From positions 119,645,812 through 119,709,811 of the forward strand of contig OZ023273.1 in the NCBI GenBank assembly GCA_964007475.1: DNA of 64,000 nucleotides, in the 5' to 3' direction. Below are positions 24,309 to 36,070 of the stretch, in pieces; the first letter of the stretch is position 1, and each line of letters starts with the position of its first letter. A program made the translations under genes and the position numbers. Source of the DNA: Hybos culiciformis. Its lineage: Eukaryota; Arthropoda; Insecta; Diptera; Hybotidae. The notes under the pieces are model-generated. The model was not told where the DNA came from. It was given only the letters and a program-made list of their open reading frames with translations, and did not search any database.

Positions 24309-24925
24309 AAAAATTATGAATCAAACTCTAAGAAAATCAATACTTCTAAGAGCAAACTAATTTCTTAAATTACTTAATTTGATTATGCCAAAAACGAAGA
24401 TAATAATGTGTGCTCCCTGTAAAATGTCCTTTTTGCTTAAAGACATTTTTCTTCTTTTTTTTTTCTAAACATGTTCACAATAAGTTGCCAAACTCAAAAC
24501 AAGATAATTTAATTTTCTTTAAAAAAAAGTTATTATCTGCTTCGCTGTGCGATATTTTTTGGTACAAAAAAAAATAAAAAAATAAAAAAATAAAAAAAAA
24601 TAAATTAAATTATGAAACTTTTTTATTTTTTTATTCTATTTTCAACAAATTACTTTTATATAAAGGACATTTTATAGCTTTGCATTAATTTTAATTTATT
24701 TTCTTTTCCTTTGCTTTTTTCACTAAACATTTTTTCATTAATCATTTATTTTTATAATTTTTAAAAAAAAATTTATAATAAATACAGCAGTTTTCATCAA
24801 TTAAGCTTCTGTGTTATTTTTTGTAAAAAATAAAAATATAATAAAAAAACATTATACCTAAGAATTCATTAACAAGTAACTAAATACATATTATAAGGAA
24901 GATGAGCCTGCAGTATTATTTGAAC
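24309..24925. other. AT-rich spacer
   Basis: Contains an A-rich microsatellite-like tract (AAAAAAAT repeated, about 24566-24604). Nothing else supported. Confidence 0.4.
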
Positions 24926-24935
24926 GCTGACTTTA

Positions 24936-25061
24936 AAACAACACAAACACTTAATTCAAGTGAGACAAACTGAAAATGCACATAAATTCCAGTCCGAGGT
25001 GGGAATCGAACCCACGACCGTACATGCCGTAGGATAAGGGCAATACCACTACACCATGACG
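24936..25061 (-). mobile_element. tRNA-derived SINE with intact RNA polymerase III A and B boxes
   Basis: Read on the minus strand, the head carries TGGTGTAGTGG (A box) and GGTTCGATTCC (B box) with a perfect T-arm, GTGGG-TTCGATT-CCCAC. The acceptor ends do not pair and no proper anticodon arm forms, so it is not a working tRNA. About 50 bp of unrelated tail follows, ending in a T/G-rich tract. A perfect 10-bp direct repeat TAAAGTCAGC (minus-strand reading; 24926-24935 and 25062-25071) flanks the 126-bp body, as expected for target-primed reverse transcription by a partner LINE. No LINE is visible in the window. Confidence 0.8.
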
Positions 25062-25253
25062 GCTGACTTTATATTAAAAAAGCCAAGGCGACCGATTAAA
25101 AAAACACCATAGCTGTATAAACGTAGTTACGTTCAGAGGTCCAAGAAGTATTTTTTTTTCAAATTTTTTCATGTTAAAATAAAATATTTGAACATTTGTC
25201 AAGATTTATTGGATCACAAAAAAAAATTAAAAGCCCTCCATTTAGGTATGTTC

Positions 25254-27200
25254 CATAGCCGGGCAAAATACATGCGAATGTAATTTAAATTACAAATTAC
25301 AAAATACACAAAAATTTACCTCAAATTAAATTACTGAAATTAAATTACATTTTTTGTTTAATTAAAAATTACAAATTAGTAATTTGAAATTACACTATTT
25401 TTGGTTCCAATTACAATAATGTAATTTAAAATTACAAAATTACAATTACAAATTATCCAGTATTAAAAACAAAAAATAAAAAATTTAAAATAAAAGTTCT
25501 ATTGAGATTGAGAAATTAAAACACGAAAAGAAAGCTTACTTTTTTTATTTTATTTAAATTTCTAACACATACGAATTTTACAGTCCAGTAAAGAGATAAA
25601 TTTTTAACGCTAAGTAATTTGAAAGAAGTAAAAGTATTTTAATGCGCATGGCTTCGGTAAGTTGTATTTACATTCGCAAATTTAGCTCGGTAAATGCTCC
25701 ATTACATGCATCAATACACATGCAATTATAGAGGAATGTAAATTGTATTTACATTTCCCTGTGATGTAAATTGTATTTACATTGCTCTATATTGTATTTA
25801 CATTCTTCATTTTGAACTGCGTAATACTATAAACAAAAATAATATCACTCACACTCACAATATTTCAAACAGACAAATACCAAAAAAAAAAAAAAATTGC
25901 AAATGTATACCTCTCACATGCATCATATCAATGTCAATCAAAGCTTAGTTTATAATGCTAAAAATCTATATTTTCCCTCTGAGCTAATCTATATTTTCCC
26001 TCTGAGCAAACAAAAAAAAAAAAAAGAACCAATAAAAAAATACGCGGCTATTTTTTTTTTTTCCTAAAAAGCGGCCAGTCGATGAATTTTCTTAACATGT
26101 GTTTCAATCTACTATTTTTAAAGGATCTTCGAACCTCTACTACTAAATTTTTAAACGAGTGTGGTTGGATTTTAGTACAAAAATTTAAACCATACTTCAA
26201 AAATTGCACTTATTTTTATTCAAAAAAACAAAATGAATAAAAATAGAACAATGGTAACCCTGAAAATATCTTTGTTGTCATTATAAAGTTTGCTGTCAAA
26301 TGTCAAGTAAGAATTTTTTTTTCTTTTATCAACAAACGAGGAAAATGGCAGCAACAAGGAGATTATTTATTGTAAATATAAATTATAACTATATATTTAT
26401 TATTTGATTTTATTTTTAATTATAAAAAAAAATAATTATAAAATTATTATTATTTTTTTTAATAATTAAAAATAAAATTAAATAAAATTTAAGAAGACCA
26501 TTAGTTCCTAAAATAATAAAAAAAAAATTAGTAATTTTTCTGAAAAAAAATTATTCGATTTTTTTTTTTGCAAAAAAGAAAATGAATAATTTTTTTTGGA
26601 AAAATTACTAATTTTTTTTTAATATTTTAGGAATTTTTTTAATATTTTAGGAATTAGCTGATCTTAAATCATCCGGTTTGAAATCTTTTCGAGAAATAAA
26701 TTTACTTCCGTATTAATTAAATTTTATTTCCTTGCTTCATTTTGAACTTTTTTGTTTATTTTTTTCATTGTAAATGTATTGTTTTCAACTCCCTCTCCCA
26801 TGCACATTAAAGCAGTATACAATACATGTTAATCAAATTTGTTATACAGCTCGTTGTGTATACACACAAACATATAGACACTCGTCAATATTATATCACT
26901 CGACCTTCGGTCTCGTGATATAAACATGACTCGTGTCTATGTGTTTGTGTGTATACACAACTCGCAAGAATAACAAATTTTCTTACCATGTATTGTAATC
27001 TACTATTGAAATTACAAGTATATAGAAATACAAATTACTAAATACAAATTACTAATATGAATTAACGAATTAAAATTACATTCTCCTAATTACGAATCTA
27101 CCAATGTAATTGAATTACACATTACAAATTACAAAATGTAATTGAATTAGTAATTTCGAATTACACTATTTTGAAATTACAAGTATTTTGCCCGGCTATG
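25254..27200. mobile_element. hAT-like element with GTAATTT subterminal repeats
   Basis: Perfect 18-bp terminal inverted repeats, CATAGCCGGGCAAAATAC, lie at both ends. A perfect 8-bp direct repeat GTATGTTC flanks it (25246-25253 and 27201-27208). Inside each end is a dense run of GTAAT/ATTAC motifs (about 25270-25450 and 27010-27190), as in the subterminal binding sites of hAT elements. The middle (25635-27007) is a separate nested element also found elsewhere in the window. No transposase is present. Confidence 0.87.
25635..27007 (+). mobile_element. Hairpin element, copy 1 (full length, nested in hAT-like element)
   Basis: This 1373-bp segment recurs in inverse orientation at 36071-37294, diverged at 38935-39459, and as a scrap at 43174-43275. 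The shared ends are TATTTTAATGCG at left and TAATCTACTATT at right. The order of parts is: repeated GTAAATACAATTT-type units (about 25690-25805), a duplicated 23-bp unit (about 25964-26005), an A/T-rich stem-loop (about 26505-26650), and a terminal stem-loop of about 170 bp centred on CGACCTTCGGTCTCG (about 26825-26995). It encodes no transposase. Superfamily unknown. Confidence 0.78.
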
Positions 27201-27208
27201 GTATGTTC

Positions 27209-30200
27209 CATTTTGTAAACTTGAGTGGATCCATTAAATTCTGTAGTAAAAGAAAAATGTATTTTTTTGTTTTGTATAATGAATTTAACAACTCTGGCAA
27301 AATGGAAAATTGTATAGCTCTTGTCTCAAAATAAAACTCTATATCTATAAATATATAGTTCGCATTGATTTCTTGCCATAAATTGCCTGTGCAAAGAATT
27401 TTACTTTAACATAATTTTCCAAGATTTTGCTAAAATTTGAATTTCCTTTTTATAACTAGTTTCCATTACTAATTTTTTTATTTGTTAGAAAATAAGTACT
27501 AAAAAAAAATTATTCTTGTTGAATAATAGAGCCTTAAGGATATTTTCTTAAATATGAAATGTGACACTTTGTTAGCAAACAAACAAAAAGTAAAAAAATA
27601 AAAATAATTTTAATAAGTGCTGAAAATCACAGTATAGTGTTAACAAAAAACTGTCCTCCTGGAAGCTATTTAAAAAGTTATGTTCTCCATCGTTAAATTT
27701 ATCTTCTTGAATGGACTTTTTCAAAAGCACTTAGGGGAGCGTCTATGTCATGGAATTTTAAGTTTTTAAATCTAATATAAATATGGGACGAGCAAAGTAA
27801 ATGGGTTAAAACAAAATTCTGACTTAAATTATGACAAGCAAAAAGTTTTTTTTTTTTTTATGAAATTAAAAAAAAAAATTGTTTGGAATTTATTTTTAAA
27901 ATATAATAATTAATTTGATAAAAAAAATAAATTATGTTTTTTAAAAGAATCAAAATTAATTACAAATATTTTTACTATAAGATTCGCGAAATTGAAAACT
28001 TGGAAAAATAATTTAAAATTTTACTGGTTTTATTTAGCATATATCCATCCATATACGGAGTTACAACATAACGAACTCTGATTTATTTAATAGCTTGAAT
28101 TTTCCATATATAATATATATATATACTAAAAAGTATTATGTACTCTGAAAACGATTTTTACCATAAATATTGTAAAACTGACTTTATTTTTGTTTACTCC
28201 TTTTCTTTTTTTTTCGTTTCATCTACTTAATCTAGAACTAACTTCAGATTTTATCAATATTTACATTTTAGTGTTAGAGTTATTTACATCAATCATAAGC
28301 GAAAGGTAAAAAAAAAAATATGCATTAATTTAATCTGGAAAAGCACAATTTAATACTTCAACTTTTCGAATGTACAGATCATGTTGAGATTAAGAAATTT
28401 GATTTCTTTCTTTCTTACAGATTTAGCAGAAAAATAAATTATAAAATTATTTTTTCTTAATGTGTTATGCAAATTATTTGTTTACGATGTGGTTTTTGTT
28501 GTGGACATTGTTGTTTTTTGAATTTTGTTTTTTGCAATTTCAAATATTTAATTATATATGTATATTTGACTTGGTAGAAATATATATGCATATGGATGAT
28601 TGATATTTTGGTCGCTTTCCTAGGTCAAACTGAATAATCGATATCTTTAATATTTTTATTTGTAAATCTTTAAACAAATGTCAATAAGTAGATTCATCCG
28701 AAACCGAAAAACTAATGCCAAAAAACCTCAAGCACAATTTACTCATTTAAATTTTAACAGTTGAACTTACTTAAAATGTTGTATTAAAATGTAAGCTGCA
28801 AATTCAATCTATATGTATTAACATTTTTTTTCCTTCTAAGGATCATTATTTATTTATTTTTATTTTCTCTAAACGAATAAAATATTTAATTTTTTTCGCG
28901 TACATAAATTTATGTAAGTTGAAATAATACTTACATTATATTCATTATCATTTTATTTAAATTATCAAAAAAAAAATAAGAAGTTCTTTATATGATTAAA
29001 GGTTTTTTTTTTTATAGTAATGTGTATGTTTTGTTATTTTGCATTTAATTAGTAAAAACTTTAACTTAAATGCCAACATTTATTATAATTATGCAACAGA
29101 ATTTGCTAAAAGTAAAATAACCAATTTATGTATATACCAATTTATATATATATATATCTTGTTATTTTTAATATAATACAAATTATTATGCGGTTATTAT
29201 TTTAATCTAAAAACGAAAAAGACTCTTTGCTTTTACACAGATAAAAATCTAATGAATTTATAATTATAAGTATCATTAATTGGCGCGGTATAAATAAAAT
29301 AAAAATTCGTGATTTATCTGAAGTGTATAACGTTATTAATTATTCTTATCATTTATTTGCGTTCAATTAGTATTTTATAGCTATATTGATTGTTATCGAC
29401 TATTGGTTCTTCTGATTAACGAAATTTATTATTTTATTAACAAAAAATTTTAATATAGACCAGCGGATTGATTATGAATTACGATCGAACGTAAAAATTT
29501 TACGAAAATTCTATTTTGAATCCGAAGGAAATATATCACAAAATTATATAATTGATTAAATATTGAATTATTCTCTAACATTTGAACAAAAATTAATGCT
29601 ATTCCATAACTGAGTATCTAATTAAAATATATCTGGGGATAATATTATGTGATATATTTTTTAAATACGTAAGTACCTACACACAAATTAAATTTTTCAG
29701 TACGTTATAATTTATTTGTGATAATTTTTTTATTTTTTATACCATGTAATGATTTTGGAATTAATAATTAATGTTGTTTTTTAATGGTCTTTCTGAATTT
29801 CAACTCTAAATGTTCGCCCAGAATTGTCGAAAGGGAAACACAGCATAAATTTTCTACATATTATAGAGTTCGAAATTATATTCGCTTCAGATTAAGACTT
29901 TTGAAGGTATTATATCTACGTATTGAATATGAATTATTTTTGAATATATAACATACTATAGATATAGTAACACATATATTTAGTATAGCATATAGTATAA
30001 TATTATTTCACGCTAAAAATGCTAAAATAAATTTCACTTGCGTGTGTAATAAAACATATTGCTTTTGTTTTATGAAGACAGGAAAATGTCCTTCATAAAT
30101 ATTTTATAATAAAACAATTTTGTATTTGTTTTTCAATAATCAAGAATACCCTGGATTGTAAAAAAAAATATATATATTTATTTTTTATGCCAAGCAATAA

Positions 30201-31585
30201 AAAATATACAAAATGTTTCTCAACGTATTTTTATTATAAAATCATTAAATATGTAAAGAGAAGAAAACAAAATATCTTCAATTTTATGTTTAATACGTCA
30301 CTAATTTTTTTTAGTTTACCTTTGGAAAATTATTTTTATAAGATTGCCTGAATGCTATGAGGATGGTTAACAAGCAATGAAAAGATTCCTGAATAAGTTT
30401 TAAAAAAATAAATTTATAATGTTAATAAAAATTCATAGAATTTTATGAAAAAAAAAAAAAAAATTAAAATCGAGTTACAAGAATAAGTAAATCTTTTTCG
30501 AAATTCAATGGTCCAAAAATTTTAATTGGGGATTATAGCAGAATTATTAATGTGATATGACTACATACATTGAGATTAATGTTAATAATAAGGATAATTT
30601 CAGAAATTAATGTTGTGGATATGTATTAAATATGAAAAATTTACAAAATTAGGTCTAAACATTCAGCGCATTAAAAAGTTCGGATGAACGAAAAGAAGTG
30701 TTTGGTACAATTAGGCAGTGCATTTGAAAATGTGCACATTGTACATTATAAAGAAATTTTGTAACAACATGCATACAACTGTTTAAAACAATGCAGAATA
30801 AATGCCAAGATATTGATCATATTCTATCGCAATATTTATATGAAGCAAAGTTATTTAGTTTTTTTTATTCTATTTAAACCAATCAACAATGAAAGTTTTT
30901 ATTAATAGACTATCTTACTGCCAAATTTCAAAGGAACGGTTTAAATCTTTTTTATGGAGTTCTCCATGTACACAAAACAAAGAAAACTAAGTTGCTACAG
31001 AAAGTAGAACGGAAGAAAGAAAAATAAAAGTTAACAAAAATTATATTTATTATCCTTTTGCAAAAAAGCATAAAATCGCATAAATATAATTTTTATTGAA
31101 AAAAAAAAAAACAAGAATAAGAAAGGAATAAAAAAAGTATAATAAATTCGCACCAACAGGTTTGCAATTAAGTTTTTTCCATTTTTTTATTATTTTTTTT
31201 GGTAAGTACAAATGTACATACATTATGTGTATGTAACGTCAAATTTTTGAACAATTTACATACATTTTATTAAATTTCTAATGAAAAATTGTAAATCATG
31301 TATCGTTATTAAACGACTATTTCTTTTCAAACTAATTGATAGCAACAGGAAACTATAAAGTACAAAACTGGAAAGTTTAAAAAAAAATTAATAAAATTTT
31401 GGATCATTCTTTTTCGAAAATATCTAATTCGAACAAATTATAAAAGCCTGAACTCATACTTAGACCATAATTATTTTTCAAAGAGTTCTATTGCGGCGAC
31501 TGAATAGAATACAATAGAGCAAATGTTTCTAAACGTTTAATTAAACGAATTAAAAAACCAACAAAAATATTTTCAATTTATATTT
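27209..31585. other. AT-rich region without recognised genes
   Basis: Scanned on both strands; only low-complexity frames. No terminal repeats, RNA genes or splice-bounded open stretches that I can support. Confidence 0.4.
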
Positions 31586-31593
31586 ATGTCTGC

Positions 31594-32023
31594 CAGTGGT
31601 GGCCCAAAAAAAAATTTTCAACCCTCGCGCCCCAGGCAGATTTAAAATATATCGCCCTCTTCACCTTCATCCTGACTGTGTATCAAAAAACAAATCTCGA
31701 GGTAATTTTTTTTTTTATATTGAACATGCATTACATTTAGAAAGTGAACCTAAATTAAAAAGAATATATATTTTTGGACGTGGAGACTACTACTAACTAC
31801 TATAGATATTGTGTATTGCCGACTATTGGCTATTTTCTAATACATACTCCATAAATATATTGTTGATTTTAACAAAATAAATTTTAAAAGTAAAGAAAAT
31901 AATATTAAATGTTTAAAAAAAAATTATTTTTTATTTTTTTTCTGTATATAAAATTGTAAAATGGATTTAGCATAACGGAATTTGGCGATCGCCTAGTTCG
32001 CCTATATGGTAGAGCCCCCACTG
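31594..32023. mobile_element. hAT-like MITE
   Basis: It begins CAGTGGTGGCCC and ends GAGCCCCCACTG. It is flanked by a perfect 8-bp direct repeat ATGTCTGC (31586-31593 and 32024-32031). Both subterminal regions contain GCGCC/GGCGATCGCC-type GC-rich blocks. It is 430 bp; the 66-codon frame inside is incidental. Confidence 0.87.
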
Positions 32024-32031
32024 ATGTCTGC

Positions 32032-32769
32032 TTGCCGTTTGCCAATGCTGTTTTTCATCCAATTGGTTTATTATTATTTTATATTAAAATTAAATTCAGT
32101 TAAATGATTATAAGACAAATCAATTTTATTTAATTCTTTTGCGTATACTAATTGTTGAACCTGTTTCATGAAACGATATTCCGCTTATTTTCAGAATCAA
32201 AAAATTAAATTGCTTGGATAGTTAATTATAAGCATTTTAGTGCTGAACAGATGTTAGTACGCAGAGACGGACGCACATTTAATGAAAACATATGGCTCAT
32301 TTTTTTTTCATTTTTGAGAGAAAACGATAAAAAAAAAACTTGTTACTTACACCAATTTTACCAAATTACTTCATACATGAACTATAACGCCCATTTTCCA
32401 TACTTTGATCTAAAAACTTTTAGAACCGATAATCAACATCCGCCACTATACAATTTTTTTGTAATTGCGTAACTCTATTTTACCTTCTTATTTCGAAAAT
32501 GACTAAATCTTTGAATAGAAAACCTAGCTAAAGACAAAGTCTTTAATTATATTTAAAAAAACTAAGATATGTTGAAGATTGCTGTTAACCACGAAGCACA
32601 AGGGACGGCAGAAGGAAGGGCAAAAGGGACGGCAGAAAGGAGGGGCAGATGGAGGATTCTTTAAATTAATGTTATCAAGAGCGTTGCTGAGCACGCCGGG
32701 TCAGATAGTTTTACATAAATTTATTGTAAATTTAATTTTAAATAAATGTGTAAATAAAAAAAAAAGTAC
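32032..32769. other. Spacer with a GA-rich patch
   Basis: Mostly AT-rich. A GA-rich patch (about 32590-32655, GGGACGGCAGAA repeated) is followed by GAGCACGCCGGGTCAGATAG at about 32690. That resembles a transposon 3' end, but I could not find its partner end. Confidence 0.35.
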
Positions 32770-35700
32770 CTAATATTAAATTGTTAAATTGTTAAAGGAG
32801 AGTCAATTAATCAATTTTTTTCTTCGAATTCATAAAATTCAAGAAAATACTTAAATTTTATTCCTCTAATGGAAATGCCCAAAATCCAATGTTCATATTT
32901 TATAATAATAATTCATAATATTTCTTAATTTTAGCATTATTTTGGCAAACAACTCATATTTGAATATTTGAATAATTTTTTAATTTTTATTTAATAACAT
33001 TTTAATTAGTATTTTTCAAATTTTTAAAAATTTTGTTCTTTTAAAAATAACGACTTAATTAGTTACATTGCCACAACATTTAAGAAAACTTTATGTAAAA
33101 TATTTCGAATATTATCCTAAAAGAGAGAATATCGAATGAAAACAGTTTATTTGTGAATATAATTACAATTTATTGACTTTTTTACTTTAAATTCACAACA
33201 ATTATACAATAAATTTATAAAAAGTATCATCTAGAAGCATGTGGCCCGCGGGATCCATTACACCCTTACAACATATATTTATTTTCTAATGTTTAAAATA
33301 GTGAAAATCTATGTATGTATTAAAAAAAAACATTATTTGTGCATCCATATATTAATAAATGAACTGTCGAAATTATAAGAAAAAAAATTGTATAATTTAT
33401 GAAATTTCCTATAAACCTGTAATTTGCTGTTGTTTGTATAAAAAATTTGAAAAAATAGGTATACAAAATAAAATCTATGCAAATACACAATTTTTTTTTT
33501 TTATATTTTATATATTTTAAGCAAAATGATAAATCGTACTAAGAAATAAAAATAAAATAAAAATATAAAAATAAACAAAAATTAATAATATACAAAATTT
33601 AATTGAACACCACGTTTATTTATTAATTATAATAAATATATTTGTCTTTAAAAAATTGCAACATTTCTGTCAAAAAAACACGATCCCAATTATTTCCTTT
33701 TATAAGCAAAATTTTTTTAGGATACTCTTCAAGTTTATTTAAATAATTATAATTTATAAATTTTAATTTATTATTTTCTAAATTAATTTCGTCCAATCGC
33801 GTTATTGGGTAAATAAAATCAAAGTCGAATTCACTGAAATTATTATTAGACAAGTCAAGATTTTTTAGCTCTTTTGCGTATGTAAATGAACCTTCGTCTA
33901 AATTTCTAATATTAGTTCCTGATAAATTAAAAGTTTTCATATGTTCAAAATTAATGTTTTCAAAATTTCTTATTTCCAAACCTTTATTGCCATTTTGATT
34001 ATTTAACATTAAGAGGTTGAGATTTTCAAATTTTTGAATATCTATTTTATCAATTTGAAATAATTCAATTTGATTAAAATCTAGTTCCAATTGTATGACA
34101 CTATTTGGTAAGAAGTCAATATGAAAAAATTTTATGCGATTTTGACTCAAAACCAATCTATTAAGTTTTTTTAATTCTTTAAATGTATTTTTGTGGATAT
34201 TTTGTATTTTATTGTTACCTAAAAATAACCATTCCAAATTGTCATTGTGTTGAAAAATACTTGGTTCCAAATAATTGAGATAATTTCCACTCAAATCTAA
34301 AATTGAAAGATTGATTGGGAAACAATTCCGTTCAATAAATTCAATTTTATTATTTTTTAAATATAATGCTATTAATGCTAATAAATTTGTAAACATTCCA
34401 CTTTTTAGCATCTTTAAATAATTGTCGTTCAAAAATAAAACTTGTAGATTGTTTACTGATGAAAACGCATTTGCTGGTAATATTTTTATATTATTTTGAT
34501 TTAATTTCATTACACCCAGTGATGGTCTTGGCATCAAAATATTTTCAAATAATTTTTCTAATTGACAATTGTTTATATACAACGTTTCACAAAGCGGAAA
34601 TGCTTGAAAAAAATTTATTGGAAATGATATCATTTTACAATTGACAAATTCTATGCTTTTCATTGGGCTGATTTCAGATCCAGAGTAACTTAAACTTATT
34701 GGATATTTTTCGAAGGCGAAATTTGTACATTTGAACATTCTTTCCGTTACATCGCCGCTTATTTTACAATATTTAGAAAAATTAGCATCGGCAAAATAAA
34801 TGTTAACGAAAAAAAAATATATATTTTTAATGAACATAGCCAATTAATTACAATATTTTTTATTTCACAATAATTGTTCAAACAGTGATTTAAAACTAAA
34901 GCAATAATCATAAATTAATTTGGTTTTTATTTACAATTACACACTATATTATTTGTTATCTTATCAAGACTAAAAATACTAAAATTTTATCAGATTTATT
35001 CATGATTTCGTATCAAATAAGTTTATAATAATATTGTGAGTGTTTTGATTATGATATGCGAGCTTTGATCGCTCTCTGGTATTGAGATTTAATTGAAATG
35101 TTCTGAGAAATCGCAGATATTGATGTTAACGATATTGGACTTGTTACAGGAAGTAGCAATAAATTATTGCTGGTCGATCGATGACATGAAAAATTTTTGA
35201 AGACGTAGAATAGTGTAGTTTTTTTAACTTTGATTTTCATCATTTTAATTTTATTATGCAAGCAGATTTTGTTTTGATAACAAGGTATATAATCAATAAA
35301 ATACATTTTAAAAGCCTTGTTTCTGCAAACAAAGTCTTAGTTTTATTTTGATTGAAGGGCTAGTATAATCGCGACATAAGTTATTTTTTGTTATGCTAGA
35401 AAATAAAGACCTAGCTCCACCTCCAGGGTGATTGAGCTGAATATTTTACATTTTTAATTTTTTGGCTGAAGTTGGTTTTGAAATTTGCTTAGAGAGGTTT
35501 TGAAATTTGCTTAGAAGGAAGGAAAACATATTTTAAAAAATATCAAACGCAAAAATAAATACTATTGATGTGGAATTTTGAGATTATTAATTTTTCTAAA
35601 AAAAAATTTTAATAATTTTGTTTATATAATTATAAAAATTTGATTTTTGAGGTGAATTGTATAGAATAAAACAAACCAAAAAAAAAGACAAACATTTTTT

Positions 35701-35935
35701 TTGAATTTTCAGTTCCAAAAATCCAAAGCTATTAAACATGTATACTTCTATGAAACACTTTTATTGGTTAAATCAATGAAAAACTAAAATTTCAACTATT
35801 CTCCTTATTCTTTAATCAACTATTTTAGAATATATCCTAAAAAATATCTATGTAATGCTAAAGCTGCCATAAAAGATAAACGACATTACCATAAATTGAG
35901 CCTATCTCAAATTGTTTGCGAAATTTAAATGTGTG
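32770..35935. repeat. Segmental duplication unit A (LRR copy A)
   Basis: Sequence from TAATATTAAATTG through the LRR gene and about 1.1 kb of its upstream DNA to GCTAAAGCTGC is repeated in unit B (38770-43173) and, in shortened form, in unit C (43278-46128). It keeps a truncated remnant (about 33237-33360) of the hAT-like element that is whole in unit B. The conserved upstream DNA (about 34850-35930) presumably carries the promoter of the gene. Confidence 0.85.
33623..34837 (-). CDS. Secreted leucine-rich-repeat protein, copy A
   Basis: Intronless, 404 residues from ATG at 34837. The frame stays open a few codons further up but without an ATG. A short signal peptide ends with ADA at residues 16-18, a good cleavage site. 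Cys24, 37, 67, 83 and 91 form an N-terminal cap region. About 13 LRRs follow (LxxLxLxxNxI, for example LQVLFLNDNYLKMLKSGMF and LSILDLSGNYLNYLEPSIF). The C-terminus has GNNWDRVFLTEML, an LRRCT-like start in which the usual Cys after NWD is Arg. There is no membrane segment or TIR domain, so the protein is secreted, not a Toll receptor. Secreted LRR proteins serve insect immunity (LRIM/APL1) and occur in aphid-parasitoid venoms; which applies here is inference. AATAAA overlaps the stop codon. Confidence 0.88.
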   Translation of the reverse strand: MFIKNIYFFFVNIYFADANFSKYCKISGDVTERMFKCTNFAFEKYPISLSYSGSEISPMKSIEFVNCKMISFPINFFQAFPLCETLYINNCQLEKLFENILMPRPSLGVMKLNQNNIKILPANAFSSVNNLQVLFLNDNYLKMLKSGMFTNLLALIALYLKNNKIEFIERNCFPINLSILDLSGNYLNYLEPSIFQHNDNLEWLFLGNNKIQNIHKNTFKELKKLNRLVLSQNRIKFFHIDFLPNSVIQLELDFNQIELFQIDKIDIQKFENLNLLMLNNQNGNKGLEIRNFENINFEHMKTFNLSGTNIRNLDEGSFTYAKELKNLDLSNNNFSEFDFDFIYPITRLDEINLENNKLKFINYNYLNKLEEYPKKILLIKGNNWDRVFLTEMLQFFKDKYIYYN

Positions 35936-36070
35936 TTACGATGTTCTAGATTTTCATTACTCTAGTCCAGACTAACGTTTAAAATCATTTTAAAGAAGTT
36001 TATAAATTCACATTTGTGACGTAAATATGGATGAAATAATTAGTAAATAACAAATGTTTTGACAAGCATT

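Noticed and set aside
24990..25061. Functional tRNA gene
   Set aside because: The T arm and both internal promoter boxes are good, but the acceptor strands do not pair and no proper anticodon stem forms. A target duplication flanks the larger unit, so it is a SINE.
32579..32720. Helitron or LINE 3' end (GAGCACGCCGGGTCAGATAG)
   Set aside because: Suggestive wording only. No CTAG terminus, no partner end and no empty site could be shown.
34459..34644. Plus-strand frames opposite the LRR genes (also 41800-42027 and 44704-44889)
   Set aside because: They are antisense shadows of the LRR coding sequence and recur only because the genes are duplicated.
35049..35306. 85-codon minus-strand frame upstream of LRR copy A, with a counterpart at 45826-46071 in unit C
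   Set aside because: Conserved because the whole DNA is duplicated. Unit B has a deletion of about 10 bases there that breaks the frame, and the lengths differ, so it behaves as non-coding upstream DNA.
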